The translations under genes and the position numbers were made by a program. Below are positions 13,155-25,600 of a stretch of DNA of 64,000 bases, in pieces; position 1 is the first letter of the stretch, and every line of letters begins with the position of its first letter. Source of the stretch: Ectocarpus siliculosus (taxonomy: Eukaryota; Sar; Phaeophyceae; Ectocarpales; Ectocarpaceae); the NCBI GenBank assembly GCA_000310025.1, contig FN649748.1:3278381-3342380 (forward strand). The letters are read 5' to 3'. Below the pieces are notes generated by a model, which worked only from the letters and a program-made list of their open reading frames with translations, had not been told where the DNA came from and ran no database searches.

Positions 13155-14668
13155 CACGCGGCAGCGACTACTTTGCCCTTGATCGGGGTGTCCTGTACTT
13201 TGAACGCGGTGCAGGTTGACCTACCGTTTATTGCTTTCATATTCAGTGGTCTCGAGCACTTGGAGGGAGACGTATTTTGACATGAAACTGATGGTGACCG
13301 GCGTTGTTGGAGTCCCCTGCCGTACTACGTTGTTAGTAAAACGTCATTGGATGGAGGTGGCGGCGCCGGGTCACCTTGTATAGGTAACGATAAAAAACTT
13401 GCAGTTCTAAGATGGCCTATGTATTCGACCTCGAGAGGGACGTCGAGACAGCAAGATAATGAGAGTGAATATGTAGAGCGGTGTACCGGGAATATGTGTC
13501 GGTAATGAGTATTAGTATTCGGTAAAGCGTATCTCCTGTTGTTGCAAAGATAGGTAGGTGTATATATTCAGACCAGGCACACGCTGTCTCATAGAGTCGA
13601 GCCACAAACTGCATGCACCAGGTGTCACGGATTGCAAGGGTTAGGATGCAATGATATCAACCGAGAAGCTAAACAGCGCGTGTTGTTTGCGTTTGAAGAG
13701 TTTTTTTTCGTTGAGGGTGTTGCAGTTTGGGTGGGTTTAAGAGATGATTTTGTTTCTCTTGATGTTGAAAAACCCGTGGCTACCGAAGGTGTCTCTGGGG
13801 ATTGCCGCAACGTAGAACAATAACGAACGGACTGTGTTGTGATGGTGGAAGTGCTGGACGTGTGGTAATGCCGAAGACCGACCGCGTTGTGATCGAGACA
13901 AAAACAACCACACCAACAACAACACAACAACAACGCGTGCGTGCGTTTGACGTCCTTTCCAATCGGTCGCAACAACGGTGAAAGAAAGCAGCTCCCACAG
14001 CAAGAGGGAAACAAAGGACTGTCGGGAAAGGCCCTGCGACCCTTCGTTGTGCTAGCCCGGATCAGAGTGAGTGATAGATGCGAGAGTGACCGAAACGCGG
14101 CTGTGACAGCGGTTTAGGGAGTGACACGGCGGTGGTGCGACGTCAGAGCACGAGCGAGCACATTCCGCGAAGGATACAAAGGTATCCAACTCTGAGCTCT
14201 CTCCCTTCGCTCCAATCACCACAACCGTGCGCCAACGATGTTGAAACGGATACATACCAAATCTACTCCTCCCCTGTAGGCGAGGGACAGAGATCTGTTG
14301 TGTCACCTTGTGGCCCCTTGACGAAAAAAACGCTCGATATATCAAATGATATTGTTGTTTCGCCACTCCCTGACGCGTGTGTACTCTCTGCAATGACAAC
14401 CAGAGCGCTGCTGCCTTCTGCGAACAGACAAGCACGTACGCATCTCGCCCCCTTTCCGTACTCATCGCTGCTTCGAGAGAGACATGAGGTACAGGAAGGA
14501 CAGCAAGCTAAAAATACATGGATGTATGCAAAACCTCTTCCGATCCCAAACAATTAACCAACAAACCTTGTTGCTGTCGACGACGCCACTCACCACCGGA
14601 AGATAGACTACAGAAGGCTGCCGCCGTATTGTTCAAAGCGACACCACCTCTGAGCTGTTGTAACCAAA

Positions 14669-14748
<80 letters not shown>

Positions 14749-17700
14749 CACATGTGCTTCAAGCAACATCACGCAGTTGGCAAATTCCATTTTCTTGGAT
14801 TCAATCAAAACTGTGCCGGCGGAACTGCGCGTGCGCACATAAGGGGACCTGCGTGGAGACCACACTCCTAAAAATGAGGTTTATGTTCCGAAACTTGAGA
14901 TTCACTCCTCTGCCAATCCTTCTACCTTCAAGCGATGTCTGGTCAAAGAACAAAGCTAACACAACTAAATCAGACAAAAACTAGAAACAAACGTACGTGT
15001 AGGCATGTCACATACATACATACGCAGTCCATCGATTCATCCCGCAGTTTCCTCCTGTCCGCCTGTCAGACATGAAAACGACGACAGGGCGAGGCTGATC
15101 CAAAGTTTCACGGACAGTACAGCCGGACCGGACGAACAAATATGTTACAGTCCAAGAAATGAGACAACAGTAAAATGAATTCTACCGCGAACGACACGGG
15201 CTTCGTCCTGCAAAAAGAGGCAAACCAGATCGAACGACAGAAGGCCGTGCACGCCAACCTACGACGGCAGCAAAAAGTAAGCAAAACCGTTTCGTTCGGT
15301 GTTCATCCGGTTACGAATGATGGCCCTCAGGCCACCATGCCTTCCGAAATTCCTGGTTCACCCGCTCATCCGAAATTCTTGGTACATCCGCTCACCCAAT
15401 CCAACGACAGTAAGCATATCACTATCCGCCCACGTGCTTGTTTGGAGCAGGGGTGCGGGTGGGAGGGGGAAGGGGGGATCGCCTTCCGACAAAGTGCTGC
15501 CCCTTGTCCCCTCGTGCACGTCTCGCACGTAAAAAGACAACTAACTGATGCTGCTGCGTTCGTCGGACCTAAAGCATAACTGACAAAAAACTCCAACTAA
15601 CTGCACTATTATCAAAGCTACACTACACTATATCACGCTGCTATCACTATGAATATTTTTTTTATGTTCACAACCAACAAACCTACCTCGCGTTTTTGGT
15701 GCCTGCCATCAACGGTGTAATCTGTGAATAACCTCCCCACTCAAAAACCTACCTATTTAGTTACGACATGCCCCGTTTCGTTAGGGGGTGCCGGTGTAGA
15801 ACTAACCAAACAGAATGCCCGTGTTCAGACTGAGCTAAACAACCAAGAATGAATCCGGAAAGTGCACAAGATGAGCAACAAGCACACAAGAGGGTGTACG
15901 GCAAGGATCTGCCTACGAACGGTGGTCGAATTTCCGACTGGAAAATCTCCGTGCTGAAGGTCCTTGTTGGTTCCTTTCCCTTCCGTCGCTCCAAAAACAA
16001 GAAACTGCGACCCGACAACCAACACTTTACACGCCATACATAGCAAGCACCAGCCTTCCGTTCATCCATCCCTTCCTCGTTTGCCTTTTTAAGGGCACAG
16101 GTCAAAGTGGCCAACTACGCACGGCCGTTCAGCACCCGACTTTACCACTCGAATGTGTGGCATGGTGCTTATGCCCCAACAACGTGGCACGACCTACCCG
16201 ACGACGCCACCGCGTGGCCCCTTCCCGCCCCTTATCAACACAGGCACAAAGAAATGAAGAAGTGTGTTCGGCGCTGGGTGAACGATGGCCCGAAAAGAAG
16301 AACAACACCCAAAACCATCAAATCAAGTACAGTGGAATAGTCGGAGCGACCAGTGCACAAAAGTATACAATACCACAACATAGAGAATACACCCGTTTCC
16401 GAGCAGCAGCACCCACCTGCTGTAGCTATCTATCACCATATGGTGCTCTAATATCGCCCCCAAGTGACCTTGCACGCCACCATGTGAAAAGGTGAATATA
16501 ATATTTCCTAATGTCGACCAGCCCTTCTCCGCCTTCACTAAAATCGAAGCAAGGCAAGCAAGGCAAGCAACGCATTCAAATCACCAGACGGCCATCAGAA
16601 GCTGGTAATACCGCCTTTCGTTCTATGTCTACCCCCGATGGGTAATATCCCCATCGAAGCGCGCCACGCCAATCCTGCCCCGGGGGGCTCAACATAACAA
16701 ACGGCCTACCTATACTACAACAGGGCCAAATACCAATAAACACTGGCAACAATACGAGCATACAAGACAAGACGACAAGACACTTATCCTGGCAGAAAGG
16801 AAGGAAGACGACTGCCAATACCAAGCGCTCTTGATCTACCACATCTACCAAAGCTGAATCGACGGTGTTGAGACTGAATCAAGCGAATGAATGTTTCTTC
16901 CGGGGGGGGGTAGACTCGCGACAAGGGCAACCTGGGCACAACCAAAGGATCGACGAAGGAGGAACAAATCATAAAATGGCAACACATTCGCAACCCATGT
17001 CAAAGGACCAATCGGGCAACAACCGCATTGACAAAAGAAAAGACACACACCATCGGCGTCAATAAACACAACCACCCGCCTCCTGAACAAACATACAAGT
17101 AATATGTATATACGGCTAACACGTGCATATCAACACCTGATCCAACAGGAACCACGGTGATCTGTCAATACTGTACGATACTCTACTGCTTACGGAATGA
17201 CGCCGTACCGTGTGCCACAAACAACACTCTTTCGGGAAGGAACAAGACCACCACTGGGAAAGAGATATCTCAGTGGTGGACCCCTCGCCCGCCATTCCAA
17301 TCAAGCATCAACGAATGGGACGCCACGGCTTCTCGAAAACCGCAACATATTATGCGGGGACTTCGTTTTCCAAATGAGACCAACGTTCAATACACAAACA
17401 TATCCCCCGTCCAAAGATGGAAAAAATGTGAGGATTATCCACATGTTCAACAGAATCAATCCATCACGTTACGCCTTTTACAGGACGCTGCTATCGACCA
17501 CTTGCCCGATAAGCTCGATTCGGGCTTGCGACACACACGCTGCAGCACAGCACTGAACAACACGGACCTCGTCTCTCCAAGTACATGACCGTGCAGAAGG
17601 GTGCCGAATTTCTTCACAAAGACTACGCTAAATCGCCGACGTCGATAGGTGAATTCGCGGCGTTTTCTTCCCACATTGTTCCTAACCCCGCTTAGTGTAA

Positions 17701-18432
17701 TTTACCAATATGATCGATAATGCCAGCATTCCCCCCTTTTATGCAGTTCCTCAGTCATTGAAAAAAGAATGAGAGATTCACACAGAAAGAGACAAAAAGA
17801 TCAACATGTGCCTAGCGATACAACACACACAAGATGCGGGAAAAGGCCGCCAACACCACAAAGCAACCAACTCCCCGTCAACCACAACATCCCCTCGCAT
17901 CAACTAACCTCAACCAACAGCGGAACCAAGGTAGGTCGGCAAGGCCTAGACTATCCTAACCTAGCGTTGCAGTAACAACACGTGCACCAACATTCACTGC
18001 GGGCACTCAATGCCCACTCGACATGCCACCTAGCCTAAAAGGGAAGCACACAGAGTCGTTGTCTTCACTCAGCTTGCCCAGCGATGAGGCCTCCTCTGCA
18101 CCCTACGCGGCAAAGAGATTCAACCAATCTCACCACACACGGCACACACAGACACATGCGGAGGCCGCTCCGTCTCTCCCCATCCACCCACGTTTTTGAG
18201 TCTCGCGAGGCCAAACCGTGCTTCGGGGTCCACGCAGCTCAACGGCCGGTGTACTCGCGAGACTAGACGGCCCAAAAGACGTGACGCAGAGTAAGGGACA
18301 GACAAACCACGCCCATCAGTCAAAACACACACACACCGACAGGGAGCAAGAACAACGCTGGCCAATCAACTCCATCGGTCAGCACGCACGGACAGGGAGC
18401 AAGAACAACGCTGGCCAATTAAAATCGATCGG
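13155..18432. other. Convergent intergenic region: 3' untranslated regions of the kinase and of the gene ending at 18433
   Basis: No exon could be supported in this 5.3 kb. The first kilobase or so is T/G-rich on the plus strand, as expected for the 3' untranslated region of the kinase. From about 15.6 to 18.4 kb the plus strand is A/C-rich, so the minus strand is T/G-rich, as expected for the trailing region of the minus-strand gene ending at 18433. Open frames here (for example 15175-15579 and 17157-17588, plus) have no domain, low-complexity A/C-rich codons and no matching splice partners. Confidence 0.5.
14680..14748. repeat. (GA)n microsatellite preceded by (CG)n
   Basis: An almost pure GA tract of about 60 nt, directly preceded by an alternating CG run from about 14670. 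It lies in the convergent intergenic region. Confidence 0.95.
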
Positions 18433-18440
18433 TCAGCCGA
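18338..18440. repeat. Two-copy 53-bp tandem repeat at the end of the minus-strand gene
   Basis: GACAGGGAGCAAGAACAACG occurs at 18338 and 18391, each followed by CTGGCCAAT and then an ATCGGTCAGC-like end. The right copy overlaps the TGA stop (18433-18435) of the minus-strand gene, so the repeat covers the start of its 3' untranslated region. Confidence 0.8.
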
Positions 18441-18916
18441 AGAACGCGCCTCGGGTGAAACCCCTGACCCCCGGGGACTTCAAGGTGCGCCGGGAGGATT
18501 TCACAGTCGGGGTTTTGGAAGCTCTGTGGACAGGCGTTGTCTGGCTCCGGGAACTGGGGATGTACACCGACATGCTCCTGGCGAGGGGTGTCTTGCCCCG
18601 GCCATAGGCGGTGTTGTCCGAGGAGAGCAGCCTGTCCCTGGCGGTCCCCGCGTCCCTGCGTTAACGCCGACACGATAAAAATGTTACGGAAACGTTAGCC
18701 TTGATAGTGGTGGTACAAGTGGGGGACAACCTTGAGTTCGTGCCGCGGCTCACGTAGGTACACTCCAAGTGCAGCAGGTCCTACCGCACACCTACAGAGC
18801 AGCAGCACAGACTATGAAACATTCCTCCATAATATTCCTAGGGTTTAAAAAATGACAACGTACAAGTGGTCCTCATGTGTGGGACGCGAATCTTCAGGTT
18901 TGTTGCCGCTCTCTCC

Positions 18917-18958
<42 letters not shown>

Positions 18959-21900
18959 GTTTCTCACCTCTCAGCGGACATCCTCCTCCTCGTAACCGTC
19001 TTAGCCTTAGTCTTGACAGCGCTCCTGACTTCCGCCCTGGATCGAGACGAAGGCGTCCTCAGTCTCACCCCACTCGAAACCCCAGGCTTCAAGGCGAAGG
19101 GGTTGGTGGTGGTGGCGGCGGTCATGCTAGTGATCGTGGTGGCGCTGGTCCGTGGACTTGTCCGCGAAGACGACGAAGAAAAACCACTCGGCAGCGTGCC
19201 GAAAGTGGTTAGTTTGTGCATCGGGGAGGGGGCGCGTGGGGAGACAGCCTGCACAAGGAGAAGAGCGTCAACAGAAGAGAAGGCGTGGGAGGGAGAGGGG
19301 AAGGGGGGGGCATGACACAGCCATGCGGTGGACACGGGAAGGACACTCCTCTCAAGCACTTGCGAAGCAGTCAGTGTAAGTAGTGAAAGCAAGGGTATAT
19401 GCACAAACGAAATAGGGACAGGTTTAGGGGTAGTCTTCAGCTATCATAGCTCACCATACGCCTGGGCCTGCCCTGCTGCTCCTGCCGAAAGAAATCTAGC
19501 GCTGCCGAAAAGCGTTCCTGCATCGGAAAAAATGACAGAAAATAAAACGTTTGAAAGGGAAGAAAAACAGAACGTAAGAAGTGGCACGAAACTGACTGAC
19601 TGCTGATAACCCGGACATTAGGAGGGAAGCCACGGGAGAGCTGAGGGTGGGAATCAAGTGTGTGGGGTCCGCGTTTGTTTTCCCTCCAGTACGTGCCACC
19701 TCCAATGTCCGTATGGCACGTGTGTAGTAATTCTTCTTACTGTATGAGTGACCCCGGCTCGTGCGTCCAAAAAGATGCCGAACAGGTGTGAAAATTGATG
19801 TCCAGATCAGCGGAGCGGCGCTGACCGTATATGACACAAGATAACACACCCCCTGGACCGATTTTCAAAGCTCGATTACTCCACGACGAAGAGGATGCAT
19901 AAACGAAACAATACATTTTCGAAAACCTCTCGACGAGACGGTTCCAACGCCGCCGTTTTCGGCGCTGTGACTCTTCCTGCTGTTGAGAAATCGAGCTTTG
20001 AAAATCGGCCCAGGGGGTGTGTTATCTTGTGTCATATACGGTACGCACAACCTGGATATGTGGATTGCGTACACCGCAGCATCATGGCGATTGACGCAAA
20101 GGCCGCCTCTTTGTCGCTGCAGTACAATAGTCACCAAGAGTCACGATTGCACCCAACCCAGCCAGACAAGACGGCGTGGACTATTTCCCCTAGTAAAAAA
20201 CGCTTGCAAAGGGTTGGAAAACTGCAACCTCTGAGACTATCAGTTTGTTGTGACACGCACATCGAACCGGCCATTTCGGGTAGATTCTGGGCGACCAATC
20301 CGTGCCTATGCTGCATACACCGCGACGGTTTGGGACTATGTAAAAAATCCCATTCTTTCCACCCCTGTAGTACTACTATTCCAAAAACGCCTTTCTTTTT
20401 CGGTGGGTCGCGAGTGCACCTGTTCCACGCCCTTCTTCTGCGGAGGGCCGGCCACTTTAGCAGGCAGCCGCACCTCGTCTTGATCCTTGTAGGTGGTTTG
20501 TCCATCAGCTCCCTTGCCGGTTGCCTGCGATTTGTTCGAAATCAGCAAACGCCCAACCAGAACGCAGACACCACGTGCGTTGGCGACAATCAATGCCAAA
20601 CCAACCTTAAATCGCTGCAGTATGCATGAATTGTGTGACGAAACTCTTTTTCGGGGCAAGGGCTAACAAATGCCCAACAAGAACGCAAGCGTCAGGTGCG
20701 TTGGCGGCGATAAATGCGAAACCAAACTTATATCCCTGCTGCGTACATACATGGCGAAACTATTTCTCGGGGAGATGACTAGACAACGGAAACACTCACG
20801 TAAGCGCTGCTGTGGACAAACATGGCGACACTCTTTTTCAGGGAAAGGACTCGACAATGGCAACACTCACGTAATCCCTGCTGTGGACACATTCGACGAA
20901 ACTCTTTCAGGGAAAGGACTAAACTACGGCAACACTCACGCAATCCCTGCCGTGTTCATATACGTATGACGAAACTTTTTTCAGGGATAGGACTATTTTA
21001 AACACTAACACTCACGCAATCCCTGCTGTGTTCAGGTACATGTCTAAAATCTTTTTCAGGGAAAGAACTGTCGGACACCGACACTCACGCAAAGGTCGAC
21101 GGCCCCGAGGTCCAAGTTGTCAGCTGCCTCGAAGAGGTCATCATCGTCATCGTCATCATCATCCCCGTCGCCGTCGTTTCCACCGTCATCGTCGCTGTCT
21201 GGGATGCCTGAGAACGACACTGCGTGTTGCGCGTGCATCTCCGCTGTGTCCATGGTGCCTGCCGTACCCTGGCTCCCCTCCTCCCAGCTCACCTTGCGTG
21301 CGTAGAGAAAATCAAGAGGGTGTTTGGTTTTTCCCAAAAATTAGGCGTAAGTGTTTTTCTGCAGCAAGGATTGTGGATGCATGACTTTGGGCAACCGGCT
21401 TCCCTCTCGAGTACGGGGAGCAGGCGCCATTGAGGTCTGCCACGGCAAGGACATATGTAGCAGCACCTCCCGTAAAAAGTAAACTCGAACACATTTCACA
21501 AAGCCAATCGCACGCACCATTGAGGACCGACATGGCAATGACACGAGCAATAAGCAGCACCTCCCTCCCACAAAAAAACAACCACCGACAACACCACCAC
21601 GACAACAACAAAGCAACTTACTGCTTGTACCAACTTACCCTGCTAGGAAAGCCGGAACCGCCTTCGCCCCCTATCCCTAGCATGCGCGTTCCTGGAGACC
21701 TCAGGCCGCCGCTCGCGGGGGACTTTAGAGGGTTGATGCCACCGCTGTTCCCTCCGACACGCCTTCCGCCGGCCTCTTCGCCATCCGCAGACCAAGTCAG
21801 GGCGGGCGGTTTCGTTCTACCGCAGCTACTGCCGCTGCCTCCACCCTTGGCTACCGTCGTGGTCGTGCTCCTGAAAATGTTGGTACTCCTAGCCATGGTG

Positions 21901-21975
21901 CTCGTGCCACCGGAGGCAGAGACCTCCAAGTGGTCCGTGAACGACACCCGCTGTTGCTGGCGGTGCTGCTGGCGG

Positions 21976-22013
<38 letters not shown>

Positions 22014-22268
22014 CTCTTGACGGTGGTCCAGCACGAGGCGTTCGATGGCCGGGGACAGCTTGCACTCGTCCCCGATCACCACCGGCGCGGGCAACGACGA
22101 TAGATCAGACTCCTCCGAGGAGCAGCTGTCTCGCTCTCGTTTCATGCCCTGCTGCTGAACTCCGCCCGAGACGGTGCTGCAACGTGCACGAGCAAAGGGA
22201 TCGAGATCGTTGAGCCTTTGACAGCGTTGAAGGTTGAAGTTTACTTCTACTACTTTGAGTCGGTCCAT
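18433..22268 (-). CDS. Low-complexity regulatory-type protein with poly-Gln, poly-Asp and RVSF motif (4 exons, 445 aa)
   Basis: Exons on the minus strand: 22268-21639, 21292-21089, 19248-18968, 18655-18433. Phases 0, 0 and 2 join exactly to 446 codons ending TGA. I recognise no folded domain. Exon 1 holds an acidic Ser/Glu patch, a run of about 12 Gln (residues 86-97), His/Gln repeats and RVSF at residues 107-110. A second RVSW is created at the exon 1/2 junction (about 210-213). Exon 2 ends in an acidic Asp-rich stretch. Exons 3 and 4 are Ser/Thr/Pro/Arg-rich with many S/T-P and R-x-x-S sites and a basic tail. RVxF is the classic docking motif for protein phosphatase 1, so a PP1-binding or cell-cycle scaffold role is possible but unproven. 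The ATG at 22268 lies 400 bp after the stop of the next minus-strand gene. Intron 2 is unusual (see the repeat at 20545). Confidence 0.75.
18909..18954. repeat. (CT)n microsatellite just inside intron 3 of the 445-aa protein gene
   Basis: A CT tract on the plus strand, GA on the coding strand, starting 14 nt after the 5' splice site of exon 3 (GAGAG|GTGAGA, exon edge 18968). Confidence 0.9.
19824..20042. mobile_element. Palindromic MITE-like element, copy 1
   Basis: The left end begins ACCGTATATGACACAAGATA and the right end is its reverse complement. The two arms match over about 60 nt with few differences, so the 219-bp unit could fold into a long hairpin with a loop of roughly 100 nt. It lies in intron 2 of the minus-strand 445-aa gene. 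A related unit lies at 40287-40509. No target-site duplication is obvious, so the class of element is open. Confidence 0.75.
20545..21088. repeat. Composite intronic minisatellite with repeated splice-donor sequence
   Basis: There are two parts. First, two copies of a unit of about 122 bp start near 20545 and 20667 (CCCAACAAGAACGCAAGCG-type core). Second, five units of about 70-76 bp carry the phrase CACTCACG at 20793, 20864, 20933, 21009 and 21082. On the coding (minus) strand that phrase reads CGTGAGTG, a consensus 5' splice site. The last copy is the actual donor of exon 2 (TTTGC|GTGAGTGT, exon edge 21089). Most units also carry a CACAG or CAG just before this donor. Confidence 0.85.
21950..22016 (-). 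repeat. CAG repeat coding poly-Gln/His
   Basis: A CAG/CAC/CGG-rich stretch in exon 1 of the 445-aa protein gene codes a run of about 12 Gln followed by two His-Arg-Gln-Gln blocks. It is in frame on the minus strand, directly before the RVSF motif. Confidence 0.9.
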
Positions 22269-22668
22269 TGCTAGAGCCGTTCAATGTTCGATACAGCAGT
22301 GCCTCTCGCAGTTTCGAACCGACACAAGTCAGTCACGCGTGTTTGGTCACATCTACGAGGTACGAGGGGAAGGAATGATTTCAATCGCGCGAAATGAAAG
22401 TCGCAACACAGGTGCTCGAGTTCATCGTGTGTTTCATTGCCCACTCTGGGAAGGAAGCTGTATCAGATACGGCGCTTCCGCTTCGAATTGGGTAGATCTG
22501 GGAAAGCAAGAACAGGCGCACGCGCTACGTAGTGATTGAAAACCGCCAAACTCTCACTAACCTTCGGCACTGTCATCTGCACTCACGGGTCTGTTTCGGG
22601 TGCAAACGAACTGGGTGTGGGGTGATTTGATCAAGAGATAGAAGTGTCCCCTTAAAGATGGGCCGGCC
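22269..22668. other. 400-bp spacer between two minus-strand genes
   Basis: This must hold the 3' untranslated region of the 285-aa gene (stop at 22669) and the promoter and 5' untranslated region of the 445-aa gene (ATG at 22268). The space is short for this genome. I see no repeat and no obvious promoter motif in it. Confidence 0.5.
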
Positions 22669-25600
22669 TCACATGCTAGAAGTTTCTTCCGGAGTTTTGG
22701 ACTCGTCCGAAGGAGGAAAACCAGCCGCTTCCGGTGGCAGTTCCTCGGACAAGTATCCCACCGGGAGGTGCTGGTCAATGCTGGCGTTGTCGTCCAGCTT
22801 GGACAGCAGGCGTGAGATCTCCCTCTTCTTGCCCTCTTCCTGCTTGCCCTTGAGCTTCTTGAGGGTCTGCCGGGAAGAAGCGGCCGGTGCCGAGCGTCAA
22901 CCGAGATATCAAGCACAACGTCAGGCGGCCCCACACCAAGATGTTTGTCTTTATTGACTTTACAGTACCGACGGTCCACACCCCTCAGTCACGCCGGAGT
23001 CGTGCCTTAAGGTTTCGCATTCTCTTGCTGTTTGCCCAAGAAACATCGCTATTTGTACTCGTAGTAGGCTTGCACGATGCGGTACGATTGATGGTACATC
23101 AGATAGCACGTGGCAGGAATCAGGCCGGGTCAGAGCTTTCACGGCCGGTCAGAGCGTCCGGGAGGGGGGGCTCCCACGGTGTGGCCCCCCACGTAAGGGT
23201 TGCCAGCATTAACAACAAATAACTGGCTTTGGGCGGGTGGTAGCGTAGAGTAGGGCGCAGATGCAAGAGGGTCAAGAAGATGACGAACAACGCCGAGGAG
23301 ATTCAAACAGGAGACAGAAATTATCGTCCCACACACTCACACACCTGCATGACCTCTCTGGCGTTCTTTTCGGCTTCCACGATCGACGACTGCTGCAGGA
23401 ACTGTACCACGGACGCCCACCACTGCCGACCGATGCAGCAAGCACAGGACGGAAGGCGAGGTAAGAGGGTAGAGACGAAATGGATAGAAGACAGTGCACG
23501 GGGACGGCACCGTGATTCACATCCAAGGCGTTGAGGCAACTCAACGACGGTCACATTGCACAACAAGGAATGCGGCAATGATTGAGGTGAACGTCACGTA
23601 CATAGCAACCTATTCTCGATGTTATGCTACAGCAGTTCGGGAGGAGTGTCACGAGCAACGATTAATTGAACATGCGGGCGGGACGCACCTCTTCAAGGAA
23701 CTGGGCGAAGGAGTTGGTCCCCGGCTGCAGCTTGGAAGACGCGCGGACGGTCTTGCGGATGTCCTTGAGCATCTTGAGGATGCTGTCGGCGTACATCGGA
23801 ATCTTTGAGATCTCGCTTCGGTGCCTGCGAGAGACAACGAAAGAGGAAGCATGCAGCAACAATACCACCGGAAGACGGAACGGGGACAAACAAAAACCCA
23901 ACCAAAGGGCATGCCTCAAACTCCGCCTTTCAAGGTATATTTTTGGTATACATACATGACGCATTGATACGCCGGGCAGTAGTCGGTATGTTTAGACGAA
24001 ACGCATACCGTACTACTATTACAGAGGGGCTACCCGTTAGAGGCTCGAGACATCGTTCGTCTTCTTGGCCAGCATGCTCAAAGAGCGTTCTTTCTAAAAG
24101 TCAGCCGGAACGAGACCCAACACCAGCATGTCCTTCTTATCATCATCATCAACCTACAGAGGGTTCGGCGAAGGCCGAACGCTACGGGTAGCGCACGAGA
24201 CCGACACGATCCACAAGCACTTTCAATGCTGGGTACTCGCAACCATGACCTGACACTCACAGTGAGGTAGGTAGGCCGGCTGGAAATTGAATCGGCACAT
24301 GGCGTATATGATGTATCTAACGGTACCGCTCACGCTGGCAGGTATGGAGTGGAGACGTTTTCAGGTAGCATCGAGCATCCATATCTAGCTCTGCGATATT
24401 GGAGCAGAAAAAATCAATGCTGGTATAATCGAGGGATTACATAGACTATTCTCGAGGTCCATACACCAACGCCTGCATCAGCCTTGTAGTACTGGGCTCA
24501 CGAGGGACTGCGCCGGATTGCCATTACATGGAGGGGCAATCAACGACGTGAACATCTAGCGACGACCACCCCTCTTTAGTTCACAACGAATACAGCGGTG
24601 GTAATCAAAACTAAGACAATCTGGTCGTCAACTCCAACACCGACACCACCGACCGCGACCAAAACGTTCAAAACAAGCGGAACGACAACACAATATTCAA
24701 CACAACCGCATCCGCTGCTACGACAACCACTACTGCCGCACCTTGTTCCGGTTGCGGTGAAGGTAGACAAGACGCAACCACTTCACATCGTGCATTTAGG
24801 AAGATTACACGTTCGAAACCTACTTGAAGTATAAACATACCTTGTCGAGACGAACCGTCGAGAACGTTAAGAACACCACAACAACAACAGTAACACCTAC
24901 GTAAATCCAACCGAAAATCTCGCTCTCACCTCTTGTATTGCTCCATCAAGGAATCCGTGCTCTCGCTCTCGCCGGGGATAGCTCCGTCATCTGTGGCCAT
25001 TATGCTCTGCGCGGCGGCACACGCGCATGACAACAGCAGTTGGTTCCAAGGGTTTCGACTTCCAATAAAAGAGTCCGTGCCATTGCAGAGTCAGTCTAAA
25101 GCAGCACACCATGCGTCGCCTTCCGCTACAGCAAGAAAGCAAGCAACGCAACATGCATCGTCCCACCGGAGAGCAAAACCCGTTTGCGTTCTTTGCTTCA
25201 CTCTGCCCTGAAAGGGCGGGCCAAAAGGTGTGCGATCCATCTATCGATCGATATGTCACGCAGTACTTCAATTGCTAAAACCATCCACCCTTCCCGGCTT
25301 TGTCAGTCTCTTGATTGTGGAGCAATCGGCAGATAAAAGTTGATCGCACGCCTGGCTGTGGTGCGTTCATCCACATTTTTAAGGTACAGCAGTAATATCT
25401 TCTCTCCATCCCGCCCGTCTCTTTGCATGATTCCATGATTCACGCGCGAAGGTTTTGCCTTTTGCTTGAAGTAAAACGAAAAATGAAATACCCTCGTTCT
25501 TCTCAAAAAGGGGTTGCTTTGGGTCCCTTATGGTATTCTTAAGGGTACAGACACAAGGTGCGCGATGGTACATGTAGACTATCCTTACAGTTAGCGCCCG

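Noticed and set aside
15175-15579. 134-aa plus-strand frame with a plausible start (MNSTANDTGFVLQ)
   Set aside because: No domain, no splice partner in phase, and the composition drifts into the A/C-rich trailing region. It cannot be told from chance.
22290-22335. tRNA-like GGTTCGAAA on the minus strand
   Set aside because: The T-arm phrase is incomplete, and no acceptor stem or anticodon arm can be paired around it.
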